64,000 nucleotides of DNA, taken from assembly GCA_016788705.1 (NCBI GenBank), contig JAEUSQ010000018.1:163924-227923 (forward strand), given 5' to 3'. The notes beneath the pieces were generated by a model, which ran no database searches, had not been told where the DNA came from, and saw nothing but the letters and a program-made list of their open reading frames with translations. The position numbers and the translations under genes are program-made. Shown here piece by piece: positions 37,491 through 47,504 of the stretch (its first letter is position 1; each line of letters starts with the position of its first letter). Origin of the DNA: Bacteroidetes Order II. bacterium. GTDB taxonomy: Bacteria > Bacteroidota > Rhodothermia > Rhodothermales > UBA2364.

Positions 37491-39494
37491 TTAATACTGC
37501 AACACTTCGTTGATGGCCTTGCGAAGACGTGCTTTGGCAGCATATACTTCTTGTTCAATTTGGGTGGAGAATGCAATCGGAAAATCTGCACCCGTTACCC
37601 GTTTTGGCGGGGCATCTAAGTGAGCAAAAGCAGCCTCGACGACGGCAGACGTCACTTCTGCCCCAAACCCACCAGACCCTTGTGCCTCGTGCAGAACCAA
37701 CAAGCGATTGGTTTTTTGAATGGAATGCAAAACCGTTTCACGATCCCAAGGAACAAGCGTCCTGAGGTCTATAATTTCTAATTTCACTCCTCGGTTTTGC
37801 CAATAATCCCACTCCTCCATGGCCCATCGCACCCCTAATCCCCAAGTAACAAGGGTAAGGGCATCTCCTGATTGCACCACCCGTGCTTTGCCAATTGGTG
37901 TATAATGATCGCCTTCTGGGAGTCTTCCTTTTTGGTTTCGATACAAAAATTTATGCTCAAAAACCAATACCGGATTGGGTTCTTCAATGGCTGCCATCAA
38001 CAAGCCTTTTGCATCTGCGGGGGTTGACGGCACCACCACTTTTAGGCCAGGAACATGACAAAACCACGCTTCGGGTGATTGGCTATGAAATGGACCAGCA
38101 CCGATATATCCGCCAAACGGGGCACGGATGGTCACATTTACAGGTGCCCCCCAGCGATAATGGGTGGTTGCGAGGTTATTTACAATTTGATTAAAACCGC
38201 ACGTAATGAAATCCGCATACTGTATCTCTACTACTGGCTTAAAGCCTTCTAGAGCCAATCCCAAAGCCGCGCCCACCACACCGCTCTCCATAATCGGCGT
38301 ATTACGGACCCTTTCCGCCCCAAAAGTCTCCATAAACCCATCAGTCACTTTAAAAACACCACCATACGCCGCGATGTCTTGCCCCATCAAAAGTACTTTT
38401 TCATCCTTTTGCATGGCCAGGCGCAGCGCATCGGTTACCCCATCAATAAAACGTTTTTCAAGTGCATCTGGCATCAAAACGGGTTCATATCGGACGGGTG
38501 CAGGAGCATACACATCTGCCAACTCGTTCTCTAAGGTGCTTATGACCTCTGGTTGACTAAAAGCAAATTGAACAGCCGACTCAATTTCGGTAGTCACTTC
38601 TTCCTCAATTGCTTCGAGGTCGTTTTCTGAAACCCCTTTAATGCCCAGAATCCATGTTTTGAAGCGCTGAATGGGGTCTTTAACCGTCCATTCTTCAAAG
38701 AGATGGGGCGGTACATATTTTACCCCAGAAGCTTCTTCATGCCCCCGCATCCGAAACGTTTTCATTTCTAAGAGGGCTGGCCCATTGCCCTCGCGTGCTT
38801 CTTTTGCTGCTTTCTGGACGGCATTGATGACGGCCAAGAGATCATTTCCATCCACCGAAAAGCCCGGCATTCCATAGCCAACGGCAGCATCAGCCAGATT
38901 TTCCACTGGAATGACGTCTTTGGTGGGGGTAGAAAGGCCGTAGCCATTGTTTTCGATCACAAAAATAACCGGCAATTTCCAAGCAGCGGCCAAACTTAGG
39001 GCTTCATGAAAATCGCCTTCACGAGTGGCCCCTTCCCCGATAAAGGCCAGAGCTACCTTGCGTGATTTCTCCAATTGGGCGGCCAAGCCAAAACCACAGG
39101 CAACGGGCAACATTGCGGCCAGGTGCGAGATCATGCCCACTACCCGATCATCCAGTTTACCAAAATGAAAGGTTCGGTCGCGTCCTTTCGTAAAACCACC
39201 TTCCTTGCCCATCAACTGACAAAACAAGGGTTTGAGTGGAATGCCTCGTGTCGTGAAAACGCCTAAGTTTCGATGCATGGGGAGAATCACATCCTCTGAC
39301 GCCAAGGCAATGGCACACCCGACCGCAATGGCTTCCTGACCGTATCCACTAAACCACTTGGCTAAACGGCCCTGACGGATTAGGCGGAGCATTTTTTCTT
39401 CGATGAGGCGTGGGGTCACCAACTGCCGATACAGCATAAGTGCCGAGGTTTTGCGAATGTCTTTCGGCAGGTGTTTATAAGGGTCTCTTATCAT
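37491..39494 (-). CDS. Fused alpha-beta E1 of a 2-oxoacid dehydrogenase (second copy)
   Basis: A 667-residue chain with an alpha half, where the thiamin-diphosphate motif is GEGATREG...NNG, joined to a beta half (VTDALRLAMQKDEKVLLMGQDIAAYGG, ESGVVGAALG). It is a paralog of the protein at 12661-14769 but clearly diverged, so the two probably act on different 2-oxoacids (for example pyruvate and branched-chain acids). The E2 at 27676 could serve one of them. The NlpC/P60 gene follows 12 nt downstream. Confidence 0.85.
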   Translation of the reverse strand: MIRDPYKHLPKDIRKTSALMLYRQLVTPRLIEEKMLRLIRQGRLAKWFSGYGQEAIAVGCAIALASEDVILPMHRNLGVFTTRGIPLKPLFCQLMGKEGGFTKGRDRTFHFGKLDDRVVGMISHLAAMLPVACGFGLAAQLEKSRKVALAFIGEGATREGDFHEALSLAAAWKLPVIFVIENNGYGLSTPTKDVIPVENLADAAVGYGMPGFSVDGNDLLAVINAVQKAAKEAREGNGPALLEMKTFRMRGHEEASGVKYVPPHLFEEWTVKDPIQRFKTWILGIKGVSENDLEAIEEEVTTEIESAVQFAFSQPEVISTLENELADVYAPAPVRYEPVLMPDALEKRFIDGVTDALRLAMQKDEKVLLMGQDIAAYGGVFKVTDGFMETFGAERVRNTPIMESGVVGAALGLALEGFKPVVEIQYADFITCGFNQIVNNLATTHYRWGAPVNVTIRAPFGGYIGAGPFHSQSPEAWFCHVPGLKVVVPSTPADAKGLLMAAIEEPNPVLVFEHKFLYRNQKGRLPEGDHYTPIGKARVVQSGDALTLVTWGLGVRWAMEEWDYWQNRGVKLEIIDLRTLVPWDRETVLHSIQKTNRLLVLHEAQGSGGFGAEVTSAVVEAAFAHLDAPPKRVTGADFPIAFSTQIEQEVYAAKARLRKAINEVLQY

Positions 39495-39577
39495 AGATTA
39501 TAGGGGACAGACAAATAAGCCGAAAGATACCAAAAGCCCTTCCGGTTGTGTTGCAGAGAAGATGAAGAGCAAATGTG

Positions 39578-42511
39578 CTATCGTAGAAGGACTATTTTTT
39601 GAACCTCAGAAAACGTCTCACCTGCTATCCGGCAAAAATACACCCCATTTGGCATATGGCTCCCATCTAATGCAAGGGTTCGCCATTCACCAGCGGCCAG
39701 TATGCCCTCAAACACCTCGCCTACACTACGACCAAGAAGGTCGTGAAGGGCTATCCTGACATTTTGCGGTTTCGCCACCCGAAGTCGCAACGTAGCCGTG
39801 CCCGCAAACGGATTGGGCCAAATCCCTTCTACTTCGTGGGTGATGGGCAAAGCAGGCTTTTCAGATTCTACAGGCGCACTAAACAGAACCATAAATCGCT
39901 TTTTTGTACACTGCTGATCTCCTTGGCCGGAAGTCATGCAAACTTCCGAATCGAGGGACGATTGGTCTGCAATCAAGACATCATCCACATACCAGCCCGT
40001 TCCATTGGTTACGGCATCACTGGCAAAACGGAAGCGTACCAAAACCGATTGATTGACAAATGCACTTAGATCTGCAATACTATTGATGTACTTTTGGGAA
40101 GAGCCTGTAAACGCTTTACGTGCAGTCAATGGCGTTGAAAAGGTAGAGGAAATTCTTCCGTTATACGCATTCATGATCCATTTTGTATCTAAATCCTGCC
40201 AAGTACTTCCAGCATCTGTTGAGATTTCTACCACGCCCCCATCACTAAAGAATTCCGTGTTATAGAAATGCCAAAAGCTCAGTACTGGCGTTCCGGCTTG
40301 TAAGGATACGGCTTTTACAAGCGTTAAGGTGAGGTCTGAAGGCAGTCCTTGGTTTTGTACAAACGCACTCGTTTTCCCCTGATGGGGCTGGATCATGCTG
40401 GAAGTCCAGGTGAAATTTTGGGCGTCTTTTGGGGCTACCCACTGGCTTAAGCCCTGCTCAAAATCGTCACCAAAGTATTTGTTACCTGTTAGACGAGACA
40501 GTTTAACAACAAAAGTACATGTTTTAAACCCAAAAGCAGGTAGATCCCCAATAGAAAAGACCAAACTGTCATTGTTAAAATTTGCTGGACACGTTGCGCT
40601 GTTTGATTGATAGACCATCCCAGCAGGCAATTGTGCCGTTACGGATACATTGGTTTTGTCGAGGGCACTGTTGTTATTGATTTCCACCCGGAGTGTGGCA
40701 TCCGACTCCACGGTTAGATGGGATAGATCGGATTCAAGGCCAATGCTCAACCCTTTGGCAGGCAAGGTATAGCCTCGTGATGCAATGATCTGATACACCT
40801 GTTCCATTTGCCCTGCGGGCACCCTTAGCTGACGAAGCGTTTGGTAAAATGCGTTAAAATAGTCATTTTGATTGGACTCCGCATTGGTCATACCGACCGC
40901 TGAAAGGGCCGCCTGATCGGTCATTGTTCTGCCCAATACAGGCCATATCTCCATCAGAGTGGATGCCACAATTTGCCCGTTGCGCTCGCGAAGCGATCCG
41001 CCCGACGTTACAATTCCATCCGGAAATTTGTTGGGGTATTGGGTGGTGCGGCCTCCCCAGAACGGATTGTGTCCATCCCACCGGAAAACGTAATGATAGG
41101 GCGCATCGGTAAGTCCCCACTGCTGAACCGTCCAGAGATAAGATTGTGCCCAATAATCTGCAAAACCTTCGGCAAGCCCATCGTTTGTGGCATTAGAGAT
41201 GCTGCCCAAGGTCATTCGATCGTGCAAGGCGTGTGCGGCTTCATGCCAAATTACACCCGCATCCTCGGCATCATCAACCCCGCCTTCACCAAAAACAAGG
41301 TATCCGGTTGTGGGGTCGTACTGTGAATTATCGGCACCATTGAGGGCGCTGGGATCGAACCATTGTGTTGTTGTATTTCCGGCATGTCTGTTTGGAATGG
41401 AAAAACCTAGGGTTTCTGCCACATAACGCAGGTTTAGGTCTATGTGATAATACGCATTGACGGCTTCGAACAAATCATTTGAACGGGAGGTTGAAAAATC
41501 ATGGCTATTTTGTTCAAACAAACCCTTAAAAGGAGCGCCCGTATCAGCAATCCATGCATATTTACCCCTTAAAAAAAACTGTCCATTTTCATGAGAAAGG
41601 TCTTTTAAGGCCACTTCTTTCAGTTGTGCAGTTAATTCCGGAGAATCGGCATCGTTGTTATCCAACAAACCCATAGCACCATATTCCTTCTTCGCCGAGG
41701 TTAATGGATCAGGATCAAAAACCTTACCAATACCTTGACCAGTAGTGTAGGTCTGGCCTATAAAAAGAAGGGGAGAATGTAGCGGTTCAAAGGGAGGAAG
41801 TGATTTTGTTTTACTTAGATGTGTTTCTAAACTTGGTTCATGCGAATGTTTACATCTCACGGCAAGTGATTCTTTGCGAATTACACTTCCGGAATGTGCA
41901 TCTAACCAAACGGCCCAATAATGTTGATGTTCGGGGTGATACACCTCTATCCGACGTGCTTCCACCCATTCTCCGGCTTCATTTTGCGTCCAAACGGATT
42001 CGGACCGATCTGGAAAGCCCGGTATTTCCTCCGTTTCCTCGCGTAAGATCGCTTTTCGGACCAATGCTTCTTCCCGAAACAGTTTTTTGGTGGGCCTTGT
42101 TCCGGTATTTTCCATACCCTGTATTGGATGAAAGGATGAGGTGACAAAAATCACCTCTCCGCTTTGACCAATCGTAACAGCCACTTCATTTCTTTCAACG
42201 GGCAATCCTTGAAATACTTGCTGAAAACGCACCACCTTTCCAAAAGGTAAATCCGTTTTACCAACGAGTCGAAGGACATTTTCTGGCAAGGTGGTCACCC
42301 CAAACAAGCGCAAAGCATGATGCCTCAGGTATTCGCGGGCCTGCGTTTCTGGAAATGCCGACTGTGCCCTAAAGTGTTCACGATAAATGGCGCGTGGAAG
42401 ACCTGTGTTGACGTCATACCGTCCACTTCCACTAATGTCTATGCCATCTTGTGCCCAAAGTACTGTTGCGAGGGATAAAAAGATTGTACTAAGGAAAGCA
42501 ATTTTACTCAT
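39578..42511 (-). CDS. M36-like (fungalysin-type) metallopeptidase with T9SS sorting domain
   Basis: A 977-residue secreted protein. A signal peptide and FTP-like propeptide (QVFQGLPVERNEVAVTIGQ) precede the catalytic domain. The zinc site is His423-Glu424-His427 (WHEAAH) with Glu448 (GLAEGFADYW) as third ligand. Then come a DUF11-like domain (about 590-670), a MAM/jelly-roll-like domain (YFGDDFEQGLSQW...GWYVDDVLI) and a T9SS type-A sorting domain (IWPNPFAGTATL, LHDLLGRSVGE, MPNGVYFCRI). It should be exported by T9SS. Substrate unknown. Confidence 0.85.
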   Translation of the reverse strand: MSKIAFLSTIFLSLATVLWAQDGIDISGSGRYDVNTGLPRAIYREHFRAQSAFPETQAREYLRHHALRLFGVTTLPENVLRLVGKTDLPFGKVVRFQQVFQGLPVERNEVAVTIGQSGEVIFVTSSFHPIQGMENTGTRPTKKLFREEALVRKAILREETEEIPGFPDRSESVWTQNEAGEWVEARRIEVYHPEHQHYWAVWLDAHSGSVIRKESLAVRCKHSHEPSLETHLSKTKSLPPFEPLHSPLLFIGQTYTTGQGIGKVFDPDPLTSAKKEYGAMGLLDNNDADSPELTAQLKEVALKDLSHENGQFFLRGKYAWIADTGAPFKGLFEQNSHDFSTSRSNDLFEAVNAYYHIDLNLRYVAETLGFSIPNRHAGNTTTQWFDPSALNGADNSQYDPTTGYLVFGEGGVDDAEDAGVIWHEAAHALHDRMTLGSISNATNDGLAEGFADYWAQSYLWTVQQWGLTDAPYHYVFRWDGHNPFWGGRTTQYPNKFPDGIVTSGGSLRERNGQIVASTLMEIWPVLGRTMTDQAALSAVGMTNAESNQNDYFNAFYQTLRQLRVPAGQMEQVYQIIASRGYTLPAKGLSIGLESDLSHLTVESDATLRVEINNNSALDKTNVSVTAQLPAGMVYQSNSATCPANFNNDSLVFSIGDLPAFGFKTCTFVVKLSRLTGNKYFGDDFEQGLSQWVAPKDAQNFTWTSSMIQPHQGKTSAFVQNQGLPSDLTLTLVKAVSLQAGTPVLSFWHFYNTEFFSDGGVVEISTDAGSTWQDLDTKWIMNAYNGRISSTFSTPLTARKAFTGSSQKYINSIADLSAFVNQSVLVRFRFASDAVTNGTGWYVDDVLIADQSSLDSEVCMTSGQGDQQCTKKRFMVLFSAPVESEKPALPITHEVEGIWPNPFAGTATLRLRVAKPQNVRIALHDLLGRSVGEVFEGILAAGEWRTLALDGSHMPNGVYFCRIAGETFSEVQKIVLLR

Positions 42512-42535
42512 TCTTAACTATATCAGTTTTTTTAT

Positions 42536-43885
42536 TTAGTAATAATACCCAAAAAGGATCATCATCTCGTCATCGGCGGTCAGGCCAAAAGAAACAGCTC
42601 GGTTGGTATTATTGTTGTAGGTGGCTTCCAGCCTTAGTTTGGTGCCCGCTTCTAAGACCAAAGGGTCATTGAATGTCAAGATGGGCGGATGCTCCCAATC
42701 GTCGGCATAATAAATCATCTTTCCATTATTGACCCCACCTTCCACAAAAACCTTAAACTCCGACATCAGTTGGTGCGCATGACTAAACAGCATCGCAATA
42801 CGGGTTTGTTTATTAAAAGTAAAACTTTTCTGTAAGGTTGTTTTTTGATTCGGTGGCAAGAAAATATTGGTATTGTTTAAGTCCAAAATCCCTGCTTCGT
42901 ATTTTACTTGTGATTTATCCACCGTATGCAAGTTGGCATAGACTTCACCGACAATTTTTTCCTTAGATCGGTTTACATAATGGGAATTAAGATCGAAACC
43001 ACTGTTTGCTGGCATTTTTAAAGCGACCCCTTCTGGAAAAGTATAATTGAGTCTCGGCCATTGGGTCCCCCAAAAAAAGGTATGGTATTGCATCGCGATG
43101 GCATTTTGCATTAAGAACCCACCATTTGCATCCCAAATATCCCGAACCAATCCTTCTTTGGGCATCACAGAAGAGGGCGTATTCGCCCTGAAATTATAAA
43201 TCAAGAAGTGATGGCTCCCTGAACGCATCTCGATTTCCATTCTTTTTACATATACATCGGTCGGATTTCCTACCTGTTGATACACAAAAAACTCGCGATT
43301 AAAATTAGGGGCAACCTCAAAAGGCCCCAACTTTAGCTGATAGCCTTGTTCGGGCTTCTCTAAAGGCCGGAAAGCAGGCCGCTCGTACCTACGGGTGTCT
43401 TCCAAAACCTTTAAATCCACCACTTTACCCTCTTTGGGTGCGCCAGCCACAATCCATTGCCGGATAAGTTCCAGTTCGCCATTGGTCAGCGGATCTCCTC
43501 CGAGAGGCATCAAACTGCCATAATTGGGGTGGTCGTTATAAAAGTGATCTTCGTCAGGATAGTTAATTTTTTCCCAAAAGAAACTTTTATACACACTTGG
43601 TAAGCCCTGTGTACCCACCATTTCCAATCCATCTTTTTGGGCAGCAGCATTTTTCACCTGTTGACTTACCGTTTCCGCATACCCCACGTCTTCGGTTAGG
43701 ACCAAGCCCGATTGTTCTGCAAAACTGGACCCGGCAACGTGGCAATTGGCACATTTAGGCGTTAAAATACGGGTTTGGATAGACCGCCAACTGGAGGAAT
43801 CATCAAATTCATTGTCACTTTTTTGGTCACAACCAATCATTACAAATGTAAGCAGCCAAAAAAAGTGAATATTTTTTTTCATCAT
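42536..43885 (-). CDS. Lipoprotein with heme-c motif and copper type II monooxygenase-like domain
   Basis: About 449 residues from ATG 43885. The signal MMKKNIHFFWLLTFVMIGC gives a lipoprotein cysteine. A CxxCH heme-binding motif (CANCH, Cys45-Cys48-His49) lies in the N-terminal cytochrome-like part. The C-terminal half resembles the copper type II ascorbate-dependent monooxygenase fold (PHM/DBH): HHFLIYNF, AMQYHTFFWG, NSHYVN and LFSHAHQL provide His ligands. No close family assignment is made. It could be an electron-fed copper oxygenase or a non-catalytic relative. It runs opposite to the glycosidase-like gene. Confidence 0.6.
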   Translation of the reverse strand: MMKKNIHFFWLLTFVMIGCDQKSDNEFDDSSSWRSIQTRILTPKCANCHVAGSSFAEQSGLVLTEDVGYAETVSQQVKNAAAQKDGLEMVGTQGLPSVYKSFFWEKINYPDEDHFYNDHPNYGSLMPLGGDPLTNGELELIRQWIVAGAPKEGKVVDLKVLEDTRRYERPAFRPLEKPEQGYQLKLGPFEVAPNFNREFFVYQQVGNPTDVYVKRMEIEMRSGSHHFLIYNFRANTPSSVMPKEGLVRDIWDANGGFLMQNAIAMQYHTFFWGTQWPRLNYTFPEGVALKMPANSGFDLNSHYVNRSKEKIVGEVYANLHTVDKSQVKYEAGILDLNNTNIFLPPNQKTTLQKSFTFNKQTRIAMLFSHAHQLMSEFKVFVEGGVNNGKMIYYADDWEHPPILTFNDPLVLEAGTKLRLEATYNNNTNRAVSFGLTADDEMMILFGYYY

Positions 43886-44010
43886 ATTGTTATCTTCATT
43901 ACGCTTATACCGTTTGTTGTGTGACATCAATCAATGTATATCAAAGAAGATGTAACATCTTAACGCGGATAATGTGTTTAGATCAGTTAAGTTCTTAAAA
44001 TAGGCAACAA

Positions 44011-46347
44011 ATGAATCGGTTATACACCCTTGCTTTTCTTTTGATTCCCCTAATGGTGATTATCTGGTTTTGGGTATTCAAATCTACACCCAATAGCGGA
44101 CACCCAGATTGGCCCAGCCGACGTGAATTGCTCCGCCGCGAACGTGGTGGCCCTAAGCCGGTTTTGGTATATGGCACCGGGAATCAGGCCGTTGCAAGCC
44201 GTTATAAACAAATGGTGGAAGCAATTGATGCGGAAACCCCTTGGTTTGATTTTGAGATCAAGGCCGACACCGAAGTAAATTGGGACACCTTAACCAATCG
44301 TAGGGTGTATCTTGTCGGTACTCCAAACGCCAACAGATTGCTACAAAAAGTTTTACCACATACCCCATTCAAATTTGAAACGGGCCAATTTTTTATCCAT
44401 GACGATGTGTTCCCACATGCCGAAGACCGCTTGCATTTTTTATACCCTAACCCATCTAATCCGAAAATTCCAGTTTATGTCATTACAGGGAACACCGACG
44501 AGGCTATCCTTCAGGGAAAAACGATCGAAGTCCGTGGAGACTTTCAGGTTTTTCATCACGATAAAGCCTCCCTCTTCGGTATGTTCTCCCAAACTCCCGC
44601 AACCCGCTGGGCGTTAGACCCTGCACTGATACGGCATCTATATTTTGAAGAAAAACCCACCTTCGAAACCGCACATTATCAATTTTTTGGGGCACAAGAC
44701 CAACGAGGCCCGGAGTCGTTTATAACCCTATCGCAAGAACGTGAAGCCGCTTATCAACACATCGAGGCGTTTACGGGTGCTATAAAACCCCATCCCAAAT
44801 TCCGGTATTACCTCTACAAAACGTTTGAAGACAAGGGACTGGCCACCAGCGAGGTAAATTGTACTACGCATGGCTTTGTACGCCCCGAACGGATGAGCCG
44901 GGCGTACAAAGAAGATGATGACATTTCTTTTGAGGTTTATTCAGTATTGGATGATTTTTTGATTTGTAATAACGGATTAATAGATGGTCGACAACTCATT
45001 CGGCATCAATTGGGCCAACCCAAAACGTTGGCGCTGGAGTTGGGGTTGGCTATGTACTTCTCTAAAAACTGGCACCGACATGGGTATGCCTATTGGTCTG
45101 CCCGCCTCGCACAATCCGGCTACCTGCCAACGATTTCAGAACTGGTTAATAATGAAGTATTGCTTACCGACTCGGACTTAATTTACCCGCCCGCAGCTGG
45201 TGCATTGGTGGCTTTCCTTGTGGAAGAATGGGGGCGCGAGGCTTTTCTGTCTCGGTATGCAAATTGGTTACCCACGCCGGCAGAAGAACGGGTCTTATCC
45301 CCCAAATTCTTGGCCTTTGTCCAGCGACAAAATCCAAAATTTGAACAGATTACCCAAACCATCAAGTCTCAGTACGAACAACCACGCCCTTTTTTACAAG
45401 GTTTTAATTTTGGCCACGAAGGGTATGGCATCTATAATGGCTATATCTCGCGCCAAGCCACCGAGTCCATCTCCGCATTACATCAGATTGGTTCAAATTC
45501 CATTGCCGTCATCCCCTACTCCTTCATGAGGGACCCTAAAAAGCCTACTCCCTTCCGGTTTTCACGCAGTGCAGACGAGGAAAACGACGAGGCGGTGATT
45601 ACCGTAGCCAGCCATGCCCGTGAAATAGGCATGTCGGTCTTATTGAAACCACAAGTTTGGATTCCGCGATCCTGGCCAGGCGAGGTTGAAATGCAGTCGG
45701 AGGCTGATTGGAATGCTTTTTTTGAACACTATGAGCATTGGATTCGTCACTATGCCTTACTGGCCGAGATGTACCAAATCCCAATTTTGTGCGTGGCCAC
45801 CGAATTTGGCAAGGCAACCAAGGGCCACGAACACCGCTGGATTGCCCTCTTTCGGCGGCTAAGAAGCCTTTATTCCGGGAAAATGACGGTGGCCGCAAAT
45901 TGGGATGGCGGCTTTGATCATAAATCTTTCTGGGATGAATTAGATTTTATTGGGATTAATAATTACAAAACCTTAGCCCAAAAAGCTGACGCCAGCGATG
46001 CCGAACTATTGGCCGGTGCAAGAGCAGAGAATTCGTTTTTCCAAAGTATATCCGAACGGTTCGGAAAGAAAATTGTGTTTACAGAGGTCGGTTTTACGGC
46101 CACCGATACCCCCTGGATTCGTCCTTGGGAATATGCCGACGGCAAGAAGGTGAATCTGGAACACCAGCGCCGAAGTTATCAGGCACTACTTACCGCACTG
46201 CACAACCAATCTTGGCTGGGTGGGTATTTTTGGTGGAAATGGCCATCCTTTTTGGACTATGGTGGGCCAAATGACCCTGATTTTACCCCAAATGGCAAAC
46301 CTGCCGAACAGGTGGTCAAGGAATGGTTTGGAAAAAGAGCAAACTGA
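44011..46347 (+). CDS. Glycoside-hydrolase-like protein (GH113-type TIM barrel)
   Basis: A 778-residue protein with an N-terminal signal/anchor (FLLIPLMVIIWFWVF). The first about 450 residues are of no family I recognise. The C-terminal about 300 residues form a TIM barrel resembling GH113/cellulase-like enzymes: LQGFNFGHEG, NSIAVIPYSFMRD, LLKPQVWIP, CVATEFG (likely acid/base Glu), LDFIGINNY and VFTEVGF (likely nucleophile Glu), ending YFWWKWPSF. It should act on beta-linked sugar outside the cytoplasmic membrane. Specific substrate unknown. Confidence 0.6.
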   Translation: MNRLYTLAFLLIPLMVIIWFWVFKSTPNSGHPDWPSRRELLRRERGGPKPVLVYGTGNQAVASRYKQMVEAIDAETPWFDFEIKADTEVNWDTLTNRRVYLVGTPNANRLLQKVLPHTPFKFETGQFFIHDDVFPHAEDRLHFLYPNPSNPKIPVYVITGNTDEAILQGKTIEVRGDFQVFHHDKASLFGMFSQTPATRWALDPALIRHLYFEEKPTFETAHYQFFGAQDQRGPESFITLSQEREAAYQHIEAFTGAIKPHPKFRYYLYKTFEDKGLATSEVNCTTHGFVRPERMSRAYKEDDDISFEVYSVLDDFLICNNGLIDGRQLIRHQLGQPKTLALELGLAMYFSKNWHRHGYAYWSARLAQSGYLPTISELVNNEVLLTDSDLIYPPAAGALVAFLVEEWGREAFLSRYANWLPTPAEERVLSPKFLAFVQRQNPKFEQITQTIKSQYEQPRPFLQGFNFGHEGYGIYNGYISRQATESISALHQIGSNSIAVIPYSFMRDPKKPTPFRFSRSADEENDEAVITVASHAREIGMSVLLKPQVWIPRSWPGEVEMQSEADWNAFFEHYEHWIRHYALLAEMYQIPILCVATEFGKATKGHEHRWIALFRRLRSLYSGKMTVAANWDGGFDHKSFWDELDFIGINNYKTLAQKADASDAELLAGARAENSFFQSISERFGKKIVFTEVGFTATDTPWIRPWEYADGKKVNLEHQRRSYQALLTALHNQSWLGGYFWWKWPSFLDYGGPNDPDFTPNGKPAEQVVKEWFGKRAN

Positions 46348-46455
46348 GGAATTGAGTTTTTCAGCATCATAGATCATGAAAAAAACAGCCATATTTAAAA
46401 TATACAATGGCTTAAGTGGGTTAAGTAAATTATTGTATATAGAGCGTACTGCTTT

Positions 46456-46566
46456 CGCAAGCGTTGCCACCTAATTTTACTCAAAGCTGAAGGACGTTAT
46501 TCAGAAGATGTTGCTGCTATCTTAGGCATGTCTTATGTTGGTGTCAATACTTGGGTAAAACGGTTC
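46456..46566 (+). pseudogene. IS630-type transposase N-terminal fragment
   Basis: 37 codons read as a helix-turn-helix of the IS630-type transposase N-terminus (RKRCHLILLKAEG, YSEDVAAILGMSYVGVNTWVKRF). The frame is broken at both ends: upstream the matching part is in another frame, and downstream it stops at TGA where an IS3-like end begins. No catalytic DDE part remains. Confidence 0.65.
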
Positions 46567-46621
46567 TGAGGTGGTCTGATTTAGCCAGACACAGATCTAA
46601 CTTAATTTTGCGTCATGAAGA
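46567..46621 (+). mobile_element. Relic of an IS3-like insertion-sequence left end
   Basis: 55 bp beginning TGAGGTGGTCTGATTTAG match the left end at 63864 with about five differences, up to and including the ATGAAGA that starts orfA there. After this point homology is lost. It is therefore a solo end, not an intact element. Confidence 0.75.
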
Positions 46622-46936
46622 CCCAACAACGTAAAGTAATAAGTCAGTTTACGCTTGCCTTCCATTCCATCAGAGCCGCCCTGTTCAACAAATTGGGCTA
46701 TAACAACGTTTTTAATACTTTTGTCATGTACTTAGATTTTTTTTGTAAAATTGAGGTTAAAGCACTAATTTATTTGAAGGTGCATCTACTTACTGTGGCA
46801 CTAAAATCAACCCAGGTACCTTGGATACCAAAGGTCTCTAAGATACAAATACAACCACAGAAGAGAGGGGGTATCCGCCCACCATACACCACTCCCTTTC
46901 TTTACCTTAATTCCAAAACCACAATCCAAAGCGCAA

Positions 46937-47419
46937 ATGAGTTTTTTTGACAAAGCCAAGAAATTTCTTGGCATGAACACCATCGAGTTGTCGCTGGAAG
47001 CACAACCTACTTTTTTGGTGACAGACCGGACTGTTACAGGAATCATTAAAATGAAGGGAGTTTCGGATCAAGTCATTAAATCTGTTATCCTTGAGTTTTA
47101 CCGTGAGTCGGATTACACCCATCGTGATAGTGAAGGCTATGAAAGCTCACGAACGAAGAAGACACCCATGGGGAAAATACAGGTAAACGCACCGTCTTCT
47201 ATTAGTAAGGACGAAGAAATTCAGTTGCCATTTGAAGTGCCCTTCTTTTACGAAAAAACCTTCAGCGAGCGGATGAAGGAAAAAGACGGAATGGTAGGAA
47301 GGATGTTTAAACATGCAGAAGACAGTTTTACCCGTGATGAATTTCTGCTTACGGTAAAAATTGATCTGGCGAATGTAGCCTTGGATCCTAGTCAAACGGT
47401 TAAAATCATGAGGGTATAA
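46937..47419 (+). CDS. Putative arrestin-fold (Spo0M-like) protein
   Basis: A 160-residue cytoplasmic protein. The N-terminus (FFDKAKKFLGMNTIELSLEAQPTFLVTDRTVTGIIKMKG) with a following beta-rich region (VIKSVILEFYRESDY, LPFEVPFFYEKTF) resembles Spo0M/arrestin-like domains, which recur as small regulators of sporulation or trafficking in other bacteria. The match is weak; it may be an unrelated beta-sandwich. It lies 86 nt before the phosphorylase gene and may be co-transcribed with it. Confidence 0.45.
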   Translation: MSFFDKAKKFLGMNTIELSLEAQPTFLVTDRTVTGIIKMKGVSDQVIKSVILEFYRESDYTHRDSEGYESSRTKKTPMGKIQVNAPSSISKDEEIQLPFEVPFFYEKTFSERMKEKDGMVGRMFKHAEDSFTRDEFLLTVKIDLANVALDPSQTVKIMRV

Positions 47420-47504
47420 TGATTCCTATGTCTTGACCCCTGATAAGCATCCCCCCCTTTCTTATACACCAAGCCCCTTGTGGGCTTTTCCTATTGTAAA
47501 ACCG

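Larger units (their letters stand above)
46348..46936. other. Intergenic island with transposon debris
   Basis: 589 bp without a full gene. It holds the IS630-type fragment at 46456-46566 and the IS3-like end at 46567-46621. The rest (46622-46936) is AT-rich with no recognised feature. Confidence 0.6.

Noticed and set aside
46615..46950. 111-codon frame after the IS3-like end
   Set aside because: It begins in the IS relic, then has no protein-like composition or family signal and overlaps the start of the next gene.
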